DNA from: Bacteroidales bacterium
GTDB lineage: Bacteria; Bacteroidota; Bacteroidia; Bacteroidales; UBA932
Direction: 5' to 3'
Assembly (NCBI GenBank): GCA_017454335.1
Contig: JAFTDE010000027.1
Span: forward strand, 1 to 64,000
DNA length: 64,000 nt
Notes under the pieces: model-generated
Databases searched by the model: none
What the model was told of the DNA's origin: nothing
The model's input: only the letters and a program-made list of their open reading frames with translations
Translations under genes and position numbers: made by a program
Shown: one piece after another, positions 35,280 through 42,788 of the stretch
Layout of the letters: the number at the start of each line of letters is the position of its first letter
Position numbering within the stretch: position 1 is the stretch's first letter

Positions 35280-37187
35280 TTACTGCTCGTCTGGGGCGTC
35301 GTTGCCGTAGTCGGGCTGGGGACCACCCTGCGGGCCGCCCTGGCCGGGCTGAGGGCCCTGCGGACCGGCCTGAGGGCCGCCCTGTGCGGCCTTGGCCATA
35401 TCCTCGGACGCGGCGTGCCAGGCAGCCTCGAGTTCGGCATTGTACTTCTCGATGGAGGCGAGGTCCTTGGCCTCGACCGCCTTCTTGAGTTCGGCGCAGG
35501 CGGACTCGATCGCACCCTTCTTGTCGGCAGGCAGCTTGTCACCGTAGTCCTTGAGGTTGCGTTCGGTCTGGAAGACCATCGCATCGGCGCTGTTGATCTT
35601 GTCCACACGCTCTTTCTCCGCCTTGTCGGCCTCCTCGTTGGCCTTGGCCTCGTCACGCATGCGCTGGATCTCGGCGTCGGAGAGGCCGCTGCTGGCCTCG
35701 ATGCGGATGTGCTGCTCCTTGCCCGTGGACTTGTCCTTGGCGGAAACGCTCAGGATACCGTTCGTATCGATATCGAAGGACACCTCGATCTGCGGGATGC
35801 CGCGCGGTGCGGGAGCGATGCCGTCCAGGTGGAAGATGCCGATCTGCTTGTTGTCCTTGGCCATCGGGCGCTCGCCCTGCAGGACGCGGATCTCGACGGA
35901 AGGCTGGTTGTCGGCAGCGGTCGAGAAGACCTGGTCCTTGTGTACCGGGATGGTGGTGTTGGACTCGATCAGCTTGGTCATCACACCGCCCAGGGTCTCG
36001 ATGCCGAGGGACAGCGGGGTGACATCCAGCAGCAGGACGTCCTTGACGTCACCGGCCAGCACACCGCCCTGGATGGAGGCGCCGATCGCGACCACCTCGT
36101 CAGGGTTCACGCTCTTGTTGGGCTCTTTGCCGAAGAACTCCTTGACCAGCTGCTGGACCTTGGGGATACGGGTAGAACCGCCCACCAGCAGGACTTCGTC
36201 GATTTGCGACGCGCTCAGCTTGGCATCTTCGAGCGCCTTGCGGCAAGGCTCGATGCTGCGGCGGAACAGGTCGTCGCACAGCCCCTCGAACTTGGCCCGG
36301 GTCAGGGTCTTCACAAGGTGCTTGGGCATGCCGTCGACCGCCGTGATGTACGGCAGGTTGATTTCGGTGGACGTCTGGTTGGAGAGCTCGATCTTGGCCT
36401 TCTCGGCAGCCTCCTTGAGGCGCTGCAGGGCCATCGGGTCCTTCTTCAGGTCCATGCCGCCGTTCTCGGAGGCGAACTCGGAGGCCAGCCAGTCGATGAT
36501 GACCTGGTCGAAATCGTCGCCGCCCAGGTGGGTGTCACCGTTGGTGGACTTGACTTCGAACACGCCGTCGCCGAGTTCCAGGATGGAGATATCAAAGGTA
36601 CCGCCGCCCAGGTCATAGACCGCGACCTTCATGTTCTTGTTCTTCTTGTCCAGACCGTATGCAAGCGCCGCCGCAGTCGGCTCGTTGATGATACGCTTGA
36701 CATCCAGGCCAGCGATCTTGCCGGCCTCCTTGGTGGCCTGGCGCTGGCTGTCGGAGAAATAGGCCGGAACGGTGATGACCGCCTCGGTGACAGGCTGGCG
36801 GAGATAGTCTTCCGCCGTCTTTTTCATCTTCTGGAGGATGATGGCCGAGATCTCCTGCGGGGAGTAGAGTTTGCCGTTGATGTCCACACGCGGGGTGTTG
36901 TTCTCGCCGCGGGCGACCTTGTACGGGACGCGGGCGACCTCACGGTTCACCTGGTCGTAGGTCTCTCCCATGAAGCGCTTGATGGAGAATACGGTGTTGT
37001 TCGGGTTGGTGATGGCCTGACGCTTAGCCGGGCTGCCCACCTTGCGCTCTCCGCTGTCGGTGAAAGCCACGACGGACGGCGTGGTGCGCGCGCCCTCGTC
37101 ATTGATGATAACGGTCGGCTGGTTGCCTTCCATGACTGCGACACAGGAATTCGTAGTGCCGAGGTCGATTCCGATGATTTTTCCCAT
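35280..37187 (-). CDS. dnaK: Chaperone DnaK (Hsp70)
   Basis: A 635-residue Hsp70. The nucleotide-binding domain begins [18 protein letters not shown] and contains [32 protein letters not shown] and [13 protein letters not shown]. The substrate-binding domain has [18 protein letters not shown], and the C-terminal lid ends in a Gly/Pro/Gln-rich tail ([13 protein letters not shown]). Normal length. No TAnnTTTG box was found upstream; a TGACAAAATGTCA palindrome sits in the divergent region, so heat-shock control may differ from the housekeeping pattern. No dnaJ or grpE is adjacent. Confidence 0.97.
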   Translation of the reverse strand: MGKIIGIDLGTTNSCVAVMEGNQPTVIINDEGARTTPSVVAFTDSGERKVGSPAKRQAITNPNNTVFSIKRFMGETYDQVNREVARVPYKVARGENNTPRVDINGKLYSPQEISAIILQKMKKTAEDYLRQPVTEAVITVPAYFSDSQRQATKEAGKIAGLDVKRIINEPTAAALAYGLDKKNKNMKVAVYDLGGGTFDISILELGDGVFEVKSTNGDTHLGGDDFDQVIIDWLASEFASENGGMDLKKDPMALQRLKEAAEKAKIELSNQTSTEINLPYITAVDGMPKHLVKTLTRAKFEGLCDDLFRRSIEPCRKALEDAKLSASQIDEVLLVGGSTRIPKVQQLVKEFFGKEPNKSVNPDEVVAIGASIQGGVLAGDVKDVLLLDVTPLSLGIETLGGVMTKLIESNTTIPVHKDQVFSTAADNQPSVEIRVLQGERPMAKDNKQIGIFHLDGIAPAPRGIPQIEVSFDIDTNGILSVSAKDKSTGKEQHIRIEASSGLSDAEIQRMRDEAKANEEADKAEKERVDKINSADAMVFQTERNLKDYGDKLPADKKGAIESACAELKKAVEAKDLASIEKYNAELEAAWHAASEDMAKAAQGGPQAGPQGPQPGQGGPQGGPQPDYGNDAPDEQ

Positions 37188-37220
37188 AATATCTGTCTTT
37201 TAACTATTCAACTTCTGTCA

Positions 37221-37238
37221 CCCGCCAGCTCCGGCGGG
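37221..37238 (-). promoter_or_regulatory. Hairpin in the dnaK leader
   Basis: CCCGCC and GGCGGG pair (6 bp, 6-base loop) between dnaK and the likely promoter. It could be a structural or thermosensing leader element; only the pairing is seen. Confidence 0.25.
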
Positions 37239-37280
37239 CCGGGAATGGTAGCATCAAATCCTTTGCCACCTCCCGATTCC

Positions 37281-37293
37281 TGACAAAATGTCA
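37281..37293. promoter_or_regulatory. Palindrome TGACAAAATGTCA between dnaK and the pseudouridine synthase gene
   Basis: A perfect 13-base palindrome (TGACA, three-base centre, TGTCA) in the divergent intergenic region, ten bases before the plus-strand -7 box. It looks like a dimeric regulator site; the regulator is unknown and it is not a CIRCE element. Confidence 0.4.
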
Positions 37294-37302
37294 CAAAATC
37301 AC

Positions 37303-37310
37303 TATCTTTG
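37303..37310 (+). promoter_or_regulatory. -7 box TATCTTTG of the pseudouridine synthase gene
   Basis: A perfect TAnnTTTG match four bases before the GTG at 37315. It falls inside the longer ATG frame starting at 37288, which argues against that upstream start. Confidence 0.55.
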
Positions 37311-37314
37311 TACC

Positions 37315-38031
37315 GTGGAATACAGACAGCTCAGCCAAGCGGAATTCGCCGACCTGCAGGCGCGGATCCTGTACGAAGACAACCACCTGATGGTTGTCAA
37401 CAAGCGCGTGGGCGAAATCGTCCAGGGCGACAAGACCGGGGACGAATGCCTCTCCGACACCTACAAGGCCTTCATCGCCCAGCGGGACGGCAAGCCCGGC
37501 AAAGTCTTCATGGGTGTCCCCCACCGGTTGGACCGGCCCGTGAGCGGCATCTGCATCCTGGCCAAAACCTCCAAGGCGCTGGAGCGGCTGGCCGCGATGT
37601 TCCGGAACGGGTCCGTGCACAAGACCTACTGGGCCCTGTGCTGCAACGCCCCCGCCGAGCGCGAAGCACAGCTGGAGGATTATCTGGTCCGCAACGAGAA
37701 ACAGAACAAGAGCTATGTCACCACGTCCCGCAACCCAGACGCCAAACTGGCGCGGCTGGTGTACCGGCACCTCTCCGATACGGAGCGCTATCACCTGCTG
37801 GAAGTCGAGCTGCTGACCGGCCGGCACCACCAGATCCGCTGCCAGCTTGCACACATCGGCTGTCCCATCAAGGGCGATCTGAAATACGGTGCGCCGCGCT
37901 CCAACCCGGACGGCGGCATCTGCCTGCACGCCCGCAGGGTGCGCTTCATCCACCCCGTCCGCCAGAGCGAAATGGACATTACGGCTCCTGTTCCTTCCGG
38001 CTGGAAAGGGATTCCAGTACCCGGGTCTTGA
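37315..38031 (+). CDS. RluA-family RNA pseudouridine synthase
   Basis: A 238-residue enzyme without an S4 domain. The catalytic-loop HRLDRPVSGI (Asp nucleophile), LYEDNHLMVVNK near the start, KTYWAL, and LLTGRHHQIRCQLAHIGCPIKGDLKYG are all RluA signatures. It would isomerise uridines in rRNA or tRNA; the target cannot be told. GTG at 37315 was chosen because the -7 box precedes it by four bases, predicting a leaderless mRNA; the ATG at 37288 is upstream of that box. Its 3' end overlaps the convergent AraC gene by 53 bases. Confidence 0.88.
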   Translation: MEYRQLSQAEFADLQARILYEDNHLMVVNKRVGEIVQGDKTGDECLSDTYKAFIAQRDGKPGKVFMGVPHRLDRPVSGICILAKTSKALERLAAMFRNGSVHKTYWALCCNAPAEREAQLEDYLVRNEKQNKSYVTTSRNPDAKLARLVYRHLSDTERYHLLEVELLTGRHHQIRCQLAHIGCPIKGDLKYGAPRSNPDGGICLHARRVRFIHPVRQSEMDITAPVPSGWKGIPVPGS

Positions 38032-38956
38032 GACGTTGCATGAACTCGCCGGGTGTTTCCTGCATGTTGACCTTGAACGCGACCCCGAACGTGACGGGGT
38101 TGTGGAATCCGCACATCGAAGCCACCTCGAACACACGCAGCCGCGGATCACGCTCCATCAGTTTCACCGCGTATTTCACCCGGTAGTAATTGATGAACTG
38201 GCGGAAATTGCGGCCCGAGCAGTAATTGATGGCTTTGGACAGGTAAACCTTGTTGGAGAAGACACCGCCGGCCAGGTCCACGAGCGAGAAGCCCTCGTCC
38301 AGGAAAGGCCGCTTTTCTTCGAGATAGCGGACAGCCTTGTTGTACAACGCCGCCAGGCGTGTCCCGTCCGCATTTTCATCCGGAGGAGGCGTCCGCAGGT
38401 TCCCCCGGACCATCGCTTCCAGCGAGCGGAGGGCTTTCCGGCGCAGGAAGAAGAGATTGCCCGACCGTGCACGGTACAGCAGGAAGACATAGATGGCGCT
38501 GGTCAGGGCTCCGGCCAGCCAGGTAAGCCAGCCGGGCCGGGCCAGCAGGTCCAGCCCCGTCAGGCAGACCAGCCAGGTGACGACGTAGAAGAAACGGGCA
38601 TAATCCTCCACCTGGTACCAGGGCGCTTTCCCGCCGAACAGGACCCGCAGGCGGCGGAAGCGTCTCAGCGTCCGGTATGTGAGGTAGCCGAACAGCAGCA
38701 TGTCCGCTATGAACAGGAACAGATCATCATTCGAAACGAGCAGGTCAGCCAGGAGTGTTACCATCACGGCGGCCAGGGACCAGAACAAAGAGGGACCCGG
38801 CTGTTCGTAACTCAAGGGATAGCACAGGATGACCGTCACCGCAGCAACAGCTCCTGTCAACAATGAACGGTCACCGAACTCGGCGGCCGCCAGGACCAGG
38901 AAGCTCACCAGAGAAATGATCCGGATGAGCTTGTGATAAGACAGAATCTTTTTCAA
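37979..38956 (-). CDS. Membrane-bound AraC-family transcriptional regulator
   Basis: A 325-residue protein. The N-terminal half has about five or six hydrophobic segments (LISLVSFLVLAAAEF, SLFWSLAAVMVTLLADLL, FLFIADMLLFGYLTY, FYVVTWLVCLTGLDLL, WLAGALTSAIYVFLLY). The C-terminal 100 residues form an AraC helix-turn-helix pair (LVDLAGGVFSNKVYLSKAIN and VFEVASMCGFHNPVTFGVAFK). It probably senses an envelope signal. A TATCTTTG box precedes it. An upstream 45-bp element is shared with the promoter region of the repeat-lipoprotein operon, its likely target. Confidence 0.85.
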   Translation of the reverse strand: MKKILSYHKLIRIISLVSFLVLAAAEFGDRSLLTGAVAAVTVILCYPLSYEQPGPSLFWSLAAVMVTLLADLLVSNDDLFLFIADMLLFGYLTYRTLRRFRRLRVLFGGKAPWYQVEDYARFFYVVTWLVCLTGLDLLARPGWLTWLAGALTSAIYVFLLYRARSGNLFFLRRKALRSLEAMVRGNLRTPPPDENADGTRLAALYNKAVRYLEEKRPFLDEGFSLVDLAGGVFSNKVYLSKAINYCSGRNFRQFINYYRVKYAVKLMERDPRLRVFEVASMCGFHNPVTFGVAFKVNMQETPGEFMQRLKTRVLESLSSRKEQEP

Positions 38957-38981
38957 AGCATGGGTTCATTTCTTGTCGGCA

Positions 38982-38989
38982 AAGATAAG
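38982..38989 (-). promoter_or_regulatory. -7 box TATCTTTG of the AraC regulator gene
   Basis: A perfect match 25 bases before the ATG at 38956. The surrounding CTTATCTTT matches the box of the operon at 45962-45969. Confidence 0.55.
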
Positions 38990-39016
38990 AAAGACCCATC
39001 AAGAACAAAAGAATAG

Positions 39017-39062
39017 CAAAAAACTTACTGTCAGTTTTTTATCTTTTTTATTCCTTTTTACT
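39017..39062 (-). repeat. 45-bp element, copy A, upstream of the AraC gene
   Basis: This is similar to 45982-46026 with roughly six to eight differences and one gap. Shared parts include CTGTCAG and ATTCCTTTTT on the plus strand. It lies between the last repeat-lipoprotein gene and the AraC promoter. Confidence 0.6.
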
Positions 39063-39066
39063 TTTT

Positions 39067-40344
39067 TTAGCTTCCCAAACTTTCCACGACGGAATTGATG
39101 GCGGCCACGATCGAGCCGTAGTCGGGCAGTCCCTGGATGGCAGAGAGGATGGTCGAAAGGACCGCCGACATATCCACCTTCACGTTTGTCGAAAGGGTGC
39201 CGAAGGCCGTCGACACGTTGTCGAGGGCCGCCGAGAGTCCGGCATCCACACCGCCCAGTTGTGTCTTCATGGCACCGAGCGCCGTCTGGACCATCCCCAG
39301 GGCCGACTTATCACTGACGAAACCGCTGCCCAGGGCCGACTGGATGGTCGCAAGCTTGGTTTCCAGGGTGGTCGCAGGACTCGCCACGGCCGTCTCGAGG
39401 GCCGCCAGTTTCGTGCTCAACGTACCATCCAGTGTGGAAATCGCCAGCTGGACCAATTCCAGTTCGTCTTTCAAATGACTCTCATCCGTTGAGATAACGG
39501 CCAAAGCCGCCTCGATCAACGCCAGTTTCGTCTCCAGCCCGGAGGTCTGGCTGGTAACGGCTGACTGGACGGCATCCAGTTTCGTCGCCAGTGTGCCGTT
39601 CAGTGCTGAGACGGCCGTTTGCAGCAGTTTCAACTTATTCTGGCTGTTGGTAAAACCACCGGAGACGGCGGCTTCTACCAACGCCAGCTTGGTCGACAGG
39701 GCCGTCTTCTGGCTGCCCATGACCGTCTCGACGGCCGCCAGTTTCGTCGCCAGCGAGCCTCCCAGCGAGGATAAGGCCGCAGCGGCCAGCGACTGTGCCG
39801 CAGCACTGTCGGCAAAACCATTACCGACAAGCACTTCGATCAGGCCCAGCTTGGTCTCCAGGCCCGAGGTCCCAGCCTTCACCGCAGCTTCGAGGGCTGC
39901 CAGCTTTTCATCCTGCGTGCCGTCCAGCGAAGCAAGTGCCTGCTGCAACAACGCCTGTCGTGCCTGGTCATCGGCGAAACCACTTTCAACGGCAGCGTCG
40001 ATCAGGCCCAGTTTCGTTTCCAGACTCGTCGTCTCTGCCTTCATGACCACCTCGACGGCCGCCAGTTTCTCATCCAGCGTACCGCCCAATGCCGCCACGG
40101 CCTGCCGGATCTGTTCGACCGCCGACTGGTTGTCGGCCAGCCCCTGGCGCATCAGCGACTCGATGCGCGCCATCTGTTCGGACAGCAAGCGACTCGACTG
40201 CTCGATCGTCGAAAGGACTTCGCTGTAATCCGTTTCCAGCGTTATGCGAAGATCATCCTGCCCGTTCTCGCAGCCACACGGGACCAGCAGGACCATGCCG
40301 GTAAGCAAGAGGGCGGATATGTTTGTCTTTTTCATGTCTTTCAT
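39067..40344 (-). CDS. Repeat lipoprotein C: six 54-residue helical repeats
   Basis: A 425-residue lipoprotein (VPCGC, Cys25, followed by ENGQDD, which resembles a Bacteroidota surface-export signal). After a short head (DYSEVLSTIEQSSRLLSEQ) come about six tandem 54-residue repeats, such as LGLIDAAVESGFAD...LASLDGT...KLAALEAAV...LETK. They have heptad-like Leu/Ala spacing, suggesting a long alpha-helical rod. Repeat 5 is three residues longer and repeat 6 is incomplete. Unlike its two upstream paralogues it lacks the 400-residue C-terminal domain and ends VVESLGS. No known family was recognised. Confidence 0.75.
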   Translation of the reverse strand: MKDMKKTNISALLLTGMVLLVPCGCENGQDDLRITLETDYSEVLSTIEQSSRLLSEQMARIESLMRQGLADNQSAVEQIRQAVAALGGTLDEKLAAVEVVMKAETTSLETKLGLIDAAVESGFADDQARQALLQQALASLDGTQDEKLAALEAAVKAGTSGLETKLGLIEVLVGNGFADSAAAQSLAAAALSSLGGSLATKLAAVETVMGSQKTALSTKLALVEAAVSGGFTNSQNKLKLLQTAVSALNGTLATKLDAVQSAVTSQTSGLETKLALIEAALAVISTDESHLKDELELVQLAISTLDGTLSTKLAALETAVASPATTLETKLATIQSALGSGFVSDKSALGMVQTALGAMKTQLGGVDAGLSAALDNVSTAFGTLSTNVKVDMSAVLSTILSAIQGLPDYGSIVAAINSVVESLGS

Positions 40345-40351
40345 GGGAATG

Positions 40352-42784
40352 TCAGTTCACAATCGTTACTACCAAACTATACGAGAAGGATAACGCCAGT
40401 ACCTTGAACTGAGGATCGGTCTCAGTGGGGAAGATCCACAGGTCGTGATGGGCTGTCAAGCCGAATTTTGTTCCGACTATAGGATCTGCCTGGAACTTCA
40501 CTGCCAATTTCAGCGTCTCCGGCAGCAGCTGGGCCGACATCTTAAAATAAGGGCCGTCAAGGTCTCCATATTGTTCCTGCAGAATAAAACGGCCGTCCAG
40601 CCAGGATCTCGACAAGCCCAGTTTAGAGAGCAGGCTTCTGATATCGACGACCGCAGTATTGTCGTCCTGGATCTCGTCAACCCTGACAATGGCACTTTCA
40701 GGGAACCACCAGGCATTGTACCATCCGATCTTGAAATTATGGATTGTATCCTTGACATGCCAGCGGTCCGTCAGGACCAGCTTGCCCAGCACGGACTCAT
40801 TCTTGACACCGGAGGAATCCTTGAAATTATGCCAGAGTCTCCAGCCGCCGCGGTCGGACGGATCCTTGTCGGGCCAGAACTGGGTATAGGTGATACCCGC
40901 CGTATCAGGTATGAAAACAATCATCCTTTTCTCCGTGTCCAACTGGATGAACTCCGGTGCGATGGAATCGTTTACCGGAATGAATTGCACCGAATCAATG
41001 AACGCTGCCGTATAAGTGCGGGTATCCGACTCGTCTTGCGTCTCGAATACCCCGCTGTCGAGCGAATAGTAGATATTGTTGATACTGCCGTGTCTTTTGA
41101 ACGTGAACGTGGCTGCGGGATAGGTCCAGTACTTGAGACCCTTAAGGGCTTTCGGTATCATCACGAGATCAAAAGATTCCGTCGTGGCAAATTTCGGGTT
41201 CTCCGTCTTTCCATAGGCTACCGAAAGAGACACGGTAGATTCATCCCACACGACATCAGGGGACAGGCAGGTTACTATGGCAACATACTGCCCTGCGACA
41301 GAAGGATCGGCCACCACTGCCGTGACGTAATAGGAGACCGGCGATTCACCGGCCGTTGTACTCGTGCCCCAGGTCGGGAAGAACTGCTTCTTCGAAAGAA
41401 TGTCCAGCTTCAGCCTTGATGCACTGATGACCGAATCCGCCGGCTCGACCTGGAATACAACGCGCCATTCACCGCCGGCCGCCGTCGTGAGCGTCTTGTC
41501 CCCCACATACTTCAACCGGAACGGGATGATCGCATCTCTCAGCTCGGCGAGCGTATTCTGGATGGCGGCCAGGATCGCGCCGTAGTCAGGCAGTCCCTGA
41601 ATAGCGGAGAGGATATCCGAAAGGGCCATATCCACGTTTATGTTTGTCGACAGGGTGCTGAAAGCCGTCGACACATCATCGATGGCGTCCGAGAGACCGT
41701 CATCCACATTGTCCAATTGTGTCTTCAGGGCACCGAGTGCCGTCTGGACCAGGCCAAGGGCAGTACTCTCGTCAGTAAATCCGCTGGAGAGGGCCGTTTC
41801 GATGAGGGCCAGTTTGGACGAGAAACCCGTCGTCTGGCTGTTGACCGCCGCTTCGATGGTTGTCAGTTTCGTATCCAGCGTTCCACTCAGGGAAGAAAGC
41901 GCCGTCTTTACCAGGCCAAGCCCCAGATTCTCCATTTGATCCCCCAGGTTCTCCACCGCTGTTTCAATGAGGGCCAGCTTTGTTTCCAGGCTCGTCGTCT
42001 GGCTGGCGACAGCCGCTTCGATGGCCGCCAGCTTCGTCCCGATCGGTCCGTTCAACGAAGAGACCGCCGTCTTGATCAGGGCCTGCTGGGCCGACGCTTC
42101 CGCAAAACCTCCCTTAACGGCCGTTTCTATCAAGGACATTTTGGCCGAAAGTGCCGTTGTCGTATCGCTGACGGCGGTATTGATGGCCGTCAGTTTCTCT
42201 TCCTTGGTACCCTTGAACGAATCGATCGCTTTCGCGATCAGCGCCTGTGCGGCGGCGCTGTCGGCGAAGCCCCCCTGGATCGCAGCTTCAATCAGGTTGA
42301 GTTTGGTCGCAAAGTCCATTTCCTGCACCTTCACGGCCGCTTCAACCGCCGCGAGTTTCTCATCGAGCGTCCCGGACAGCGAAGCAAGGGCCTGCTGCAG
42401 CAGGGTCAACTGCGCCTGGATGTCGGCAAAGCCGTTGGTCACGGCAGCCTCGATCAGCGCAAGTTTCGTTTCCAGACCCGTGGTCTGCGATTGGACCGCC
42501 GCCGAGATGGCATCCAGTTTCTCTTCCAGCGTGCCGCCCAAAGAGGCGACGGCCTGCCGGATCATCTTGATCGCCGTCTGGTTGTCGGCCAGCCCGTCGC
42601 GTTGCGACGCTTCGATCAGCGCCAACTTTTCAGAGAGCGGCTGGTTCGACTGGCTGATGGCTTCGAGAACGCCCTGATATTCCGACTGCAACGCGATCGT
42701 GATCGGAGAAACGTCGTTTTCACAAGCAGCCAGCACCAGGGATGCCGCCCAGACAAGGATCCATCTGTTTCGCATGTGTTTCAT
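40352..42784 (-). CDS. Repeat lipoprotein B: helical repeats plus beta-rich C-terminal domain
   Basis: An 810-residue lipoprotein (LVLAAC, Cys21). Residues about 47-410 hold six 54-residue repeats of the form LALIEAAV..GFAD..A...L..ALASLSGTLDEKLAAVEAAV..QTT.LETK. The remaining 400 residues are beta-rich with many aromatic residues (IPFRLKYVGDKTL, KYWTYPAATFTF, FKIGWYNAWWFPES) and look like one or more adhesin-type domains. The two differ from protein A in sequence but share phrases such as SKKQFFP and VWDEST. Likely a surface stalk with a binding head. Function unknown. Confidence 0.75.
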   Translation of the reverse strand: MKHMRNRWILVWAASLVLAACENDVSPITIALQSEYQGVLEAISQSNQPLSEKLALIEASQRDGLADNQTAIKMIRQAVASLGGTLEEKLDAISAAVQSQTTGLETKLALIEAAVTNGFADIQAQLTLLQQALASLSGTLDEKLAAVEAAVKVQEMDFATKLNLIEAAIQGGFADSAAAQALIAKAIDSFKGTKEEKLTAINTAVSDTTTALSAKMSLIETAVKGGFAEASAQQALIKTAVSSLNGPIGTKLAAIEAAVASQTTSLETKLALIETAVENLGDQMENLGLGLVKTALSSLSGTLDTKLTTIEAAVNSQTTGFSSKLALIETALSSGFTDESTALGLVQTALGALKTQLDNVDDGLSDAIDDVSTAFSTLSTNINVDMALSDILSAIQGLPDYGAILAAIQNTLAELRDAIIPFRLKYVGDKTLTTAAGGEWRVVFQVEPADSVISASRLKLDILSKKQFFPTWGTSTTAGESPVSYYVTAVVADPSVAGQYVAIVTCLSPDVVWDESTVSLSVAYGKTENPKFATTESFDLVMIPKALKGLKYWTYPAATFTFKRHGSINNIYYSLDSGVFETQDESDTRTYTAAFIDSVQFIPVNDSIAPEFIQLDTEKRMIVFIPDTAGITYTQFWPDKDPSDRGGWRLWHNFKDSSGVKNESVLGKLVLTDRWHVKDTIHNFKIGWYNAWWFPESAIVRVDEIQDDNTAVVDIRSLLSKLGLSRSWLDGRFILQEQYGDLDGPYFKMSAQLLPETLKLAVKFQADPIVGTKFGLTAHHDLWIFPTETDPQFKVLALSFSYSLVVTIVN

Positions 42785-42788
42785 GGGC

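Noticed and set aside
37288..37314. ATG at 37288 as start of the pseudouridine synthase
   Set aside because: A perfect -7 box lies inside this extension, so the GTG at 37315 fits better.
37261..37320. CIRCE heat-shock operator near dnaK
   Set aside because: No TTAGCACTC-N9-GAGTGCTAA pattern; the palindrome present is different.
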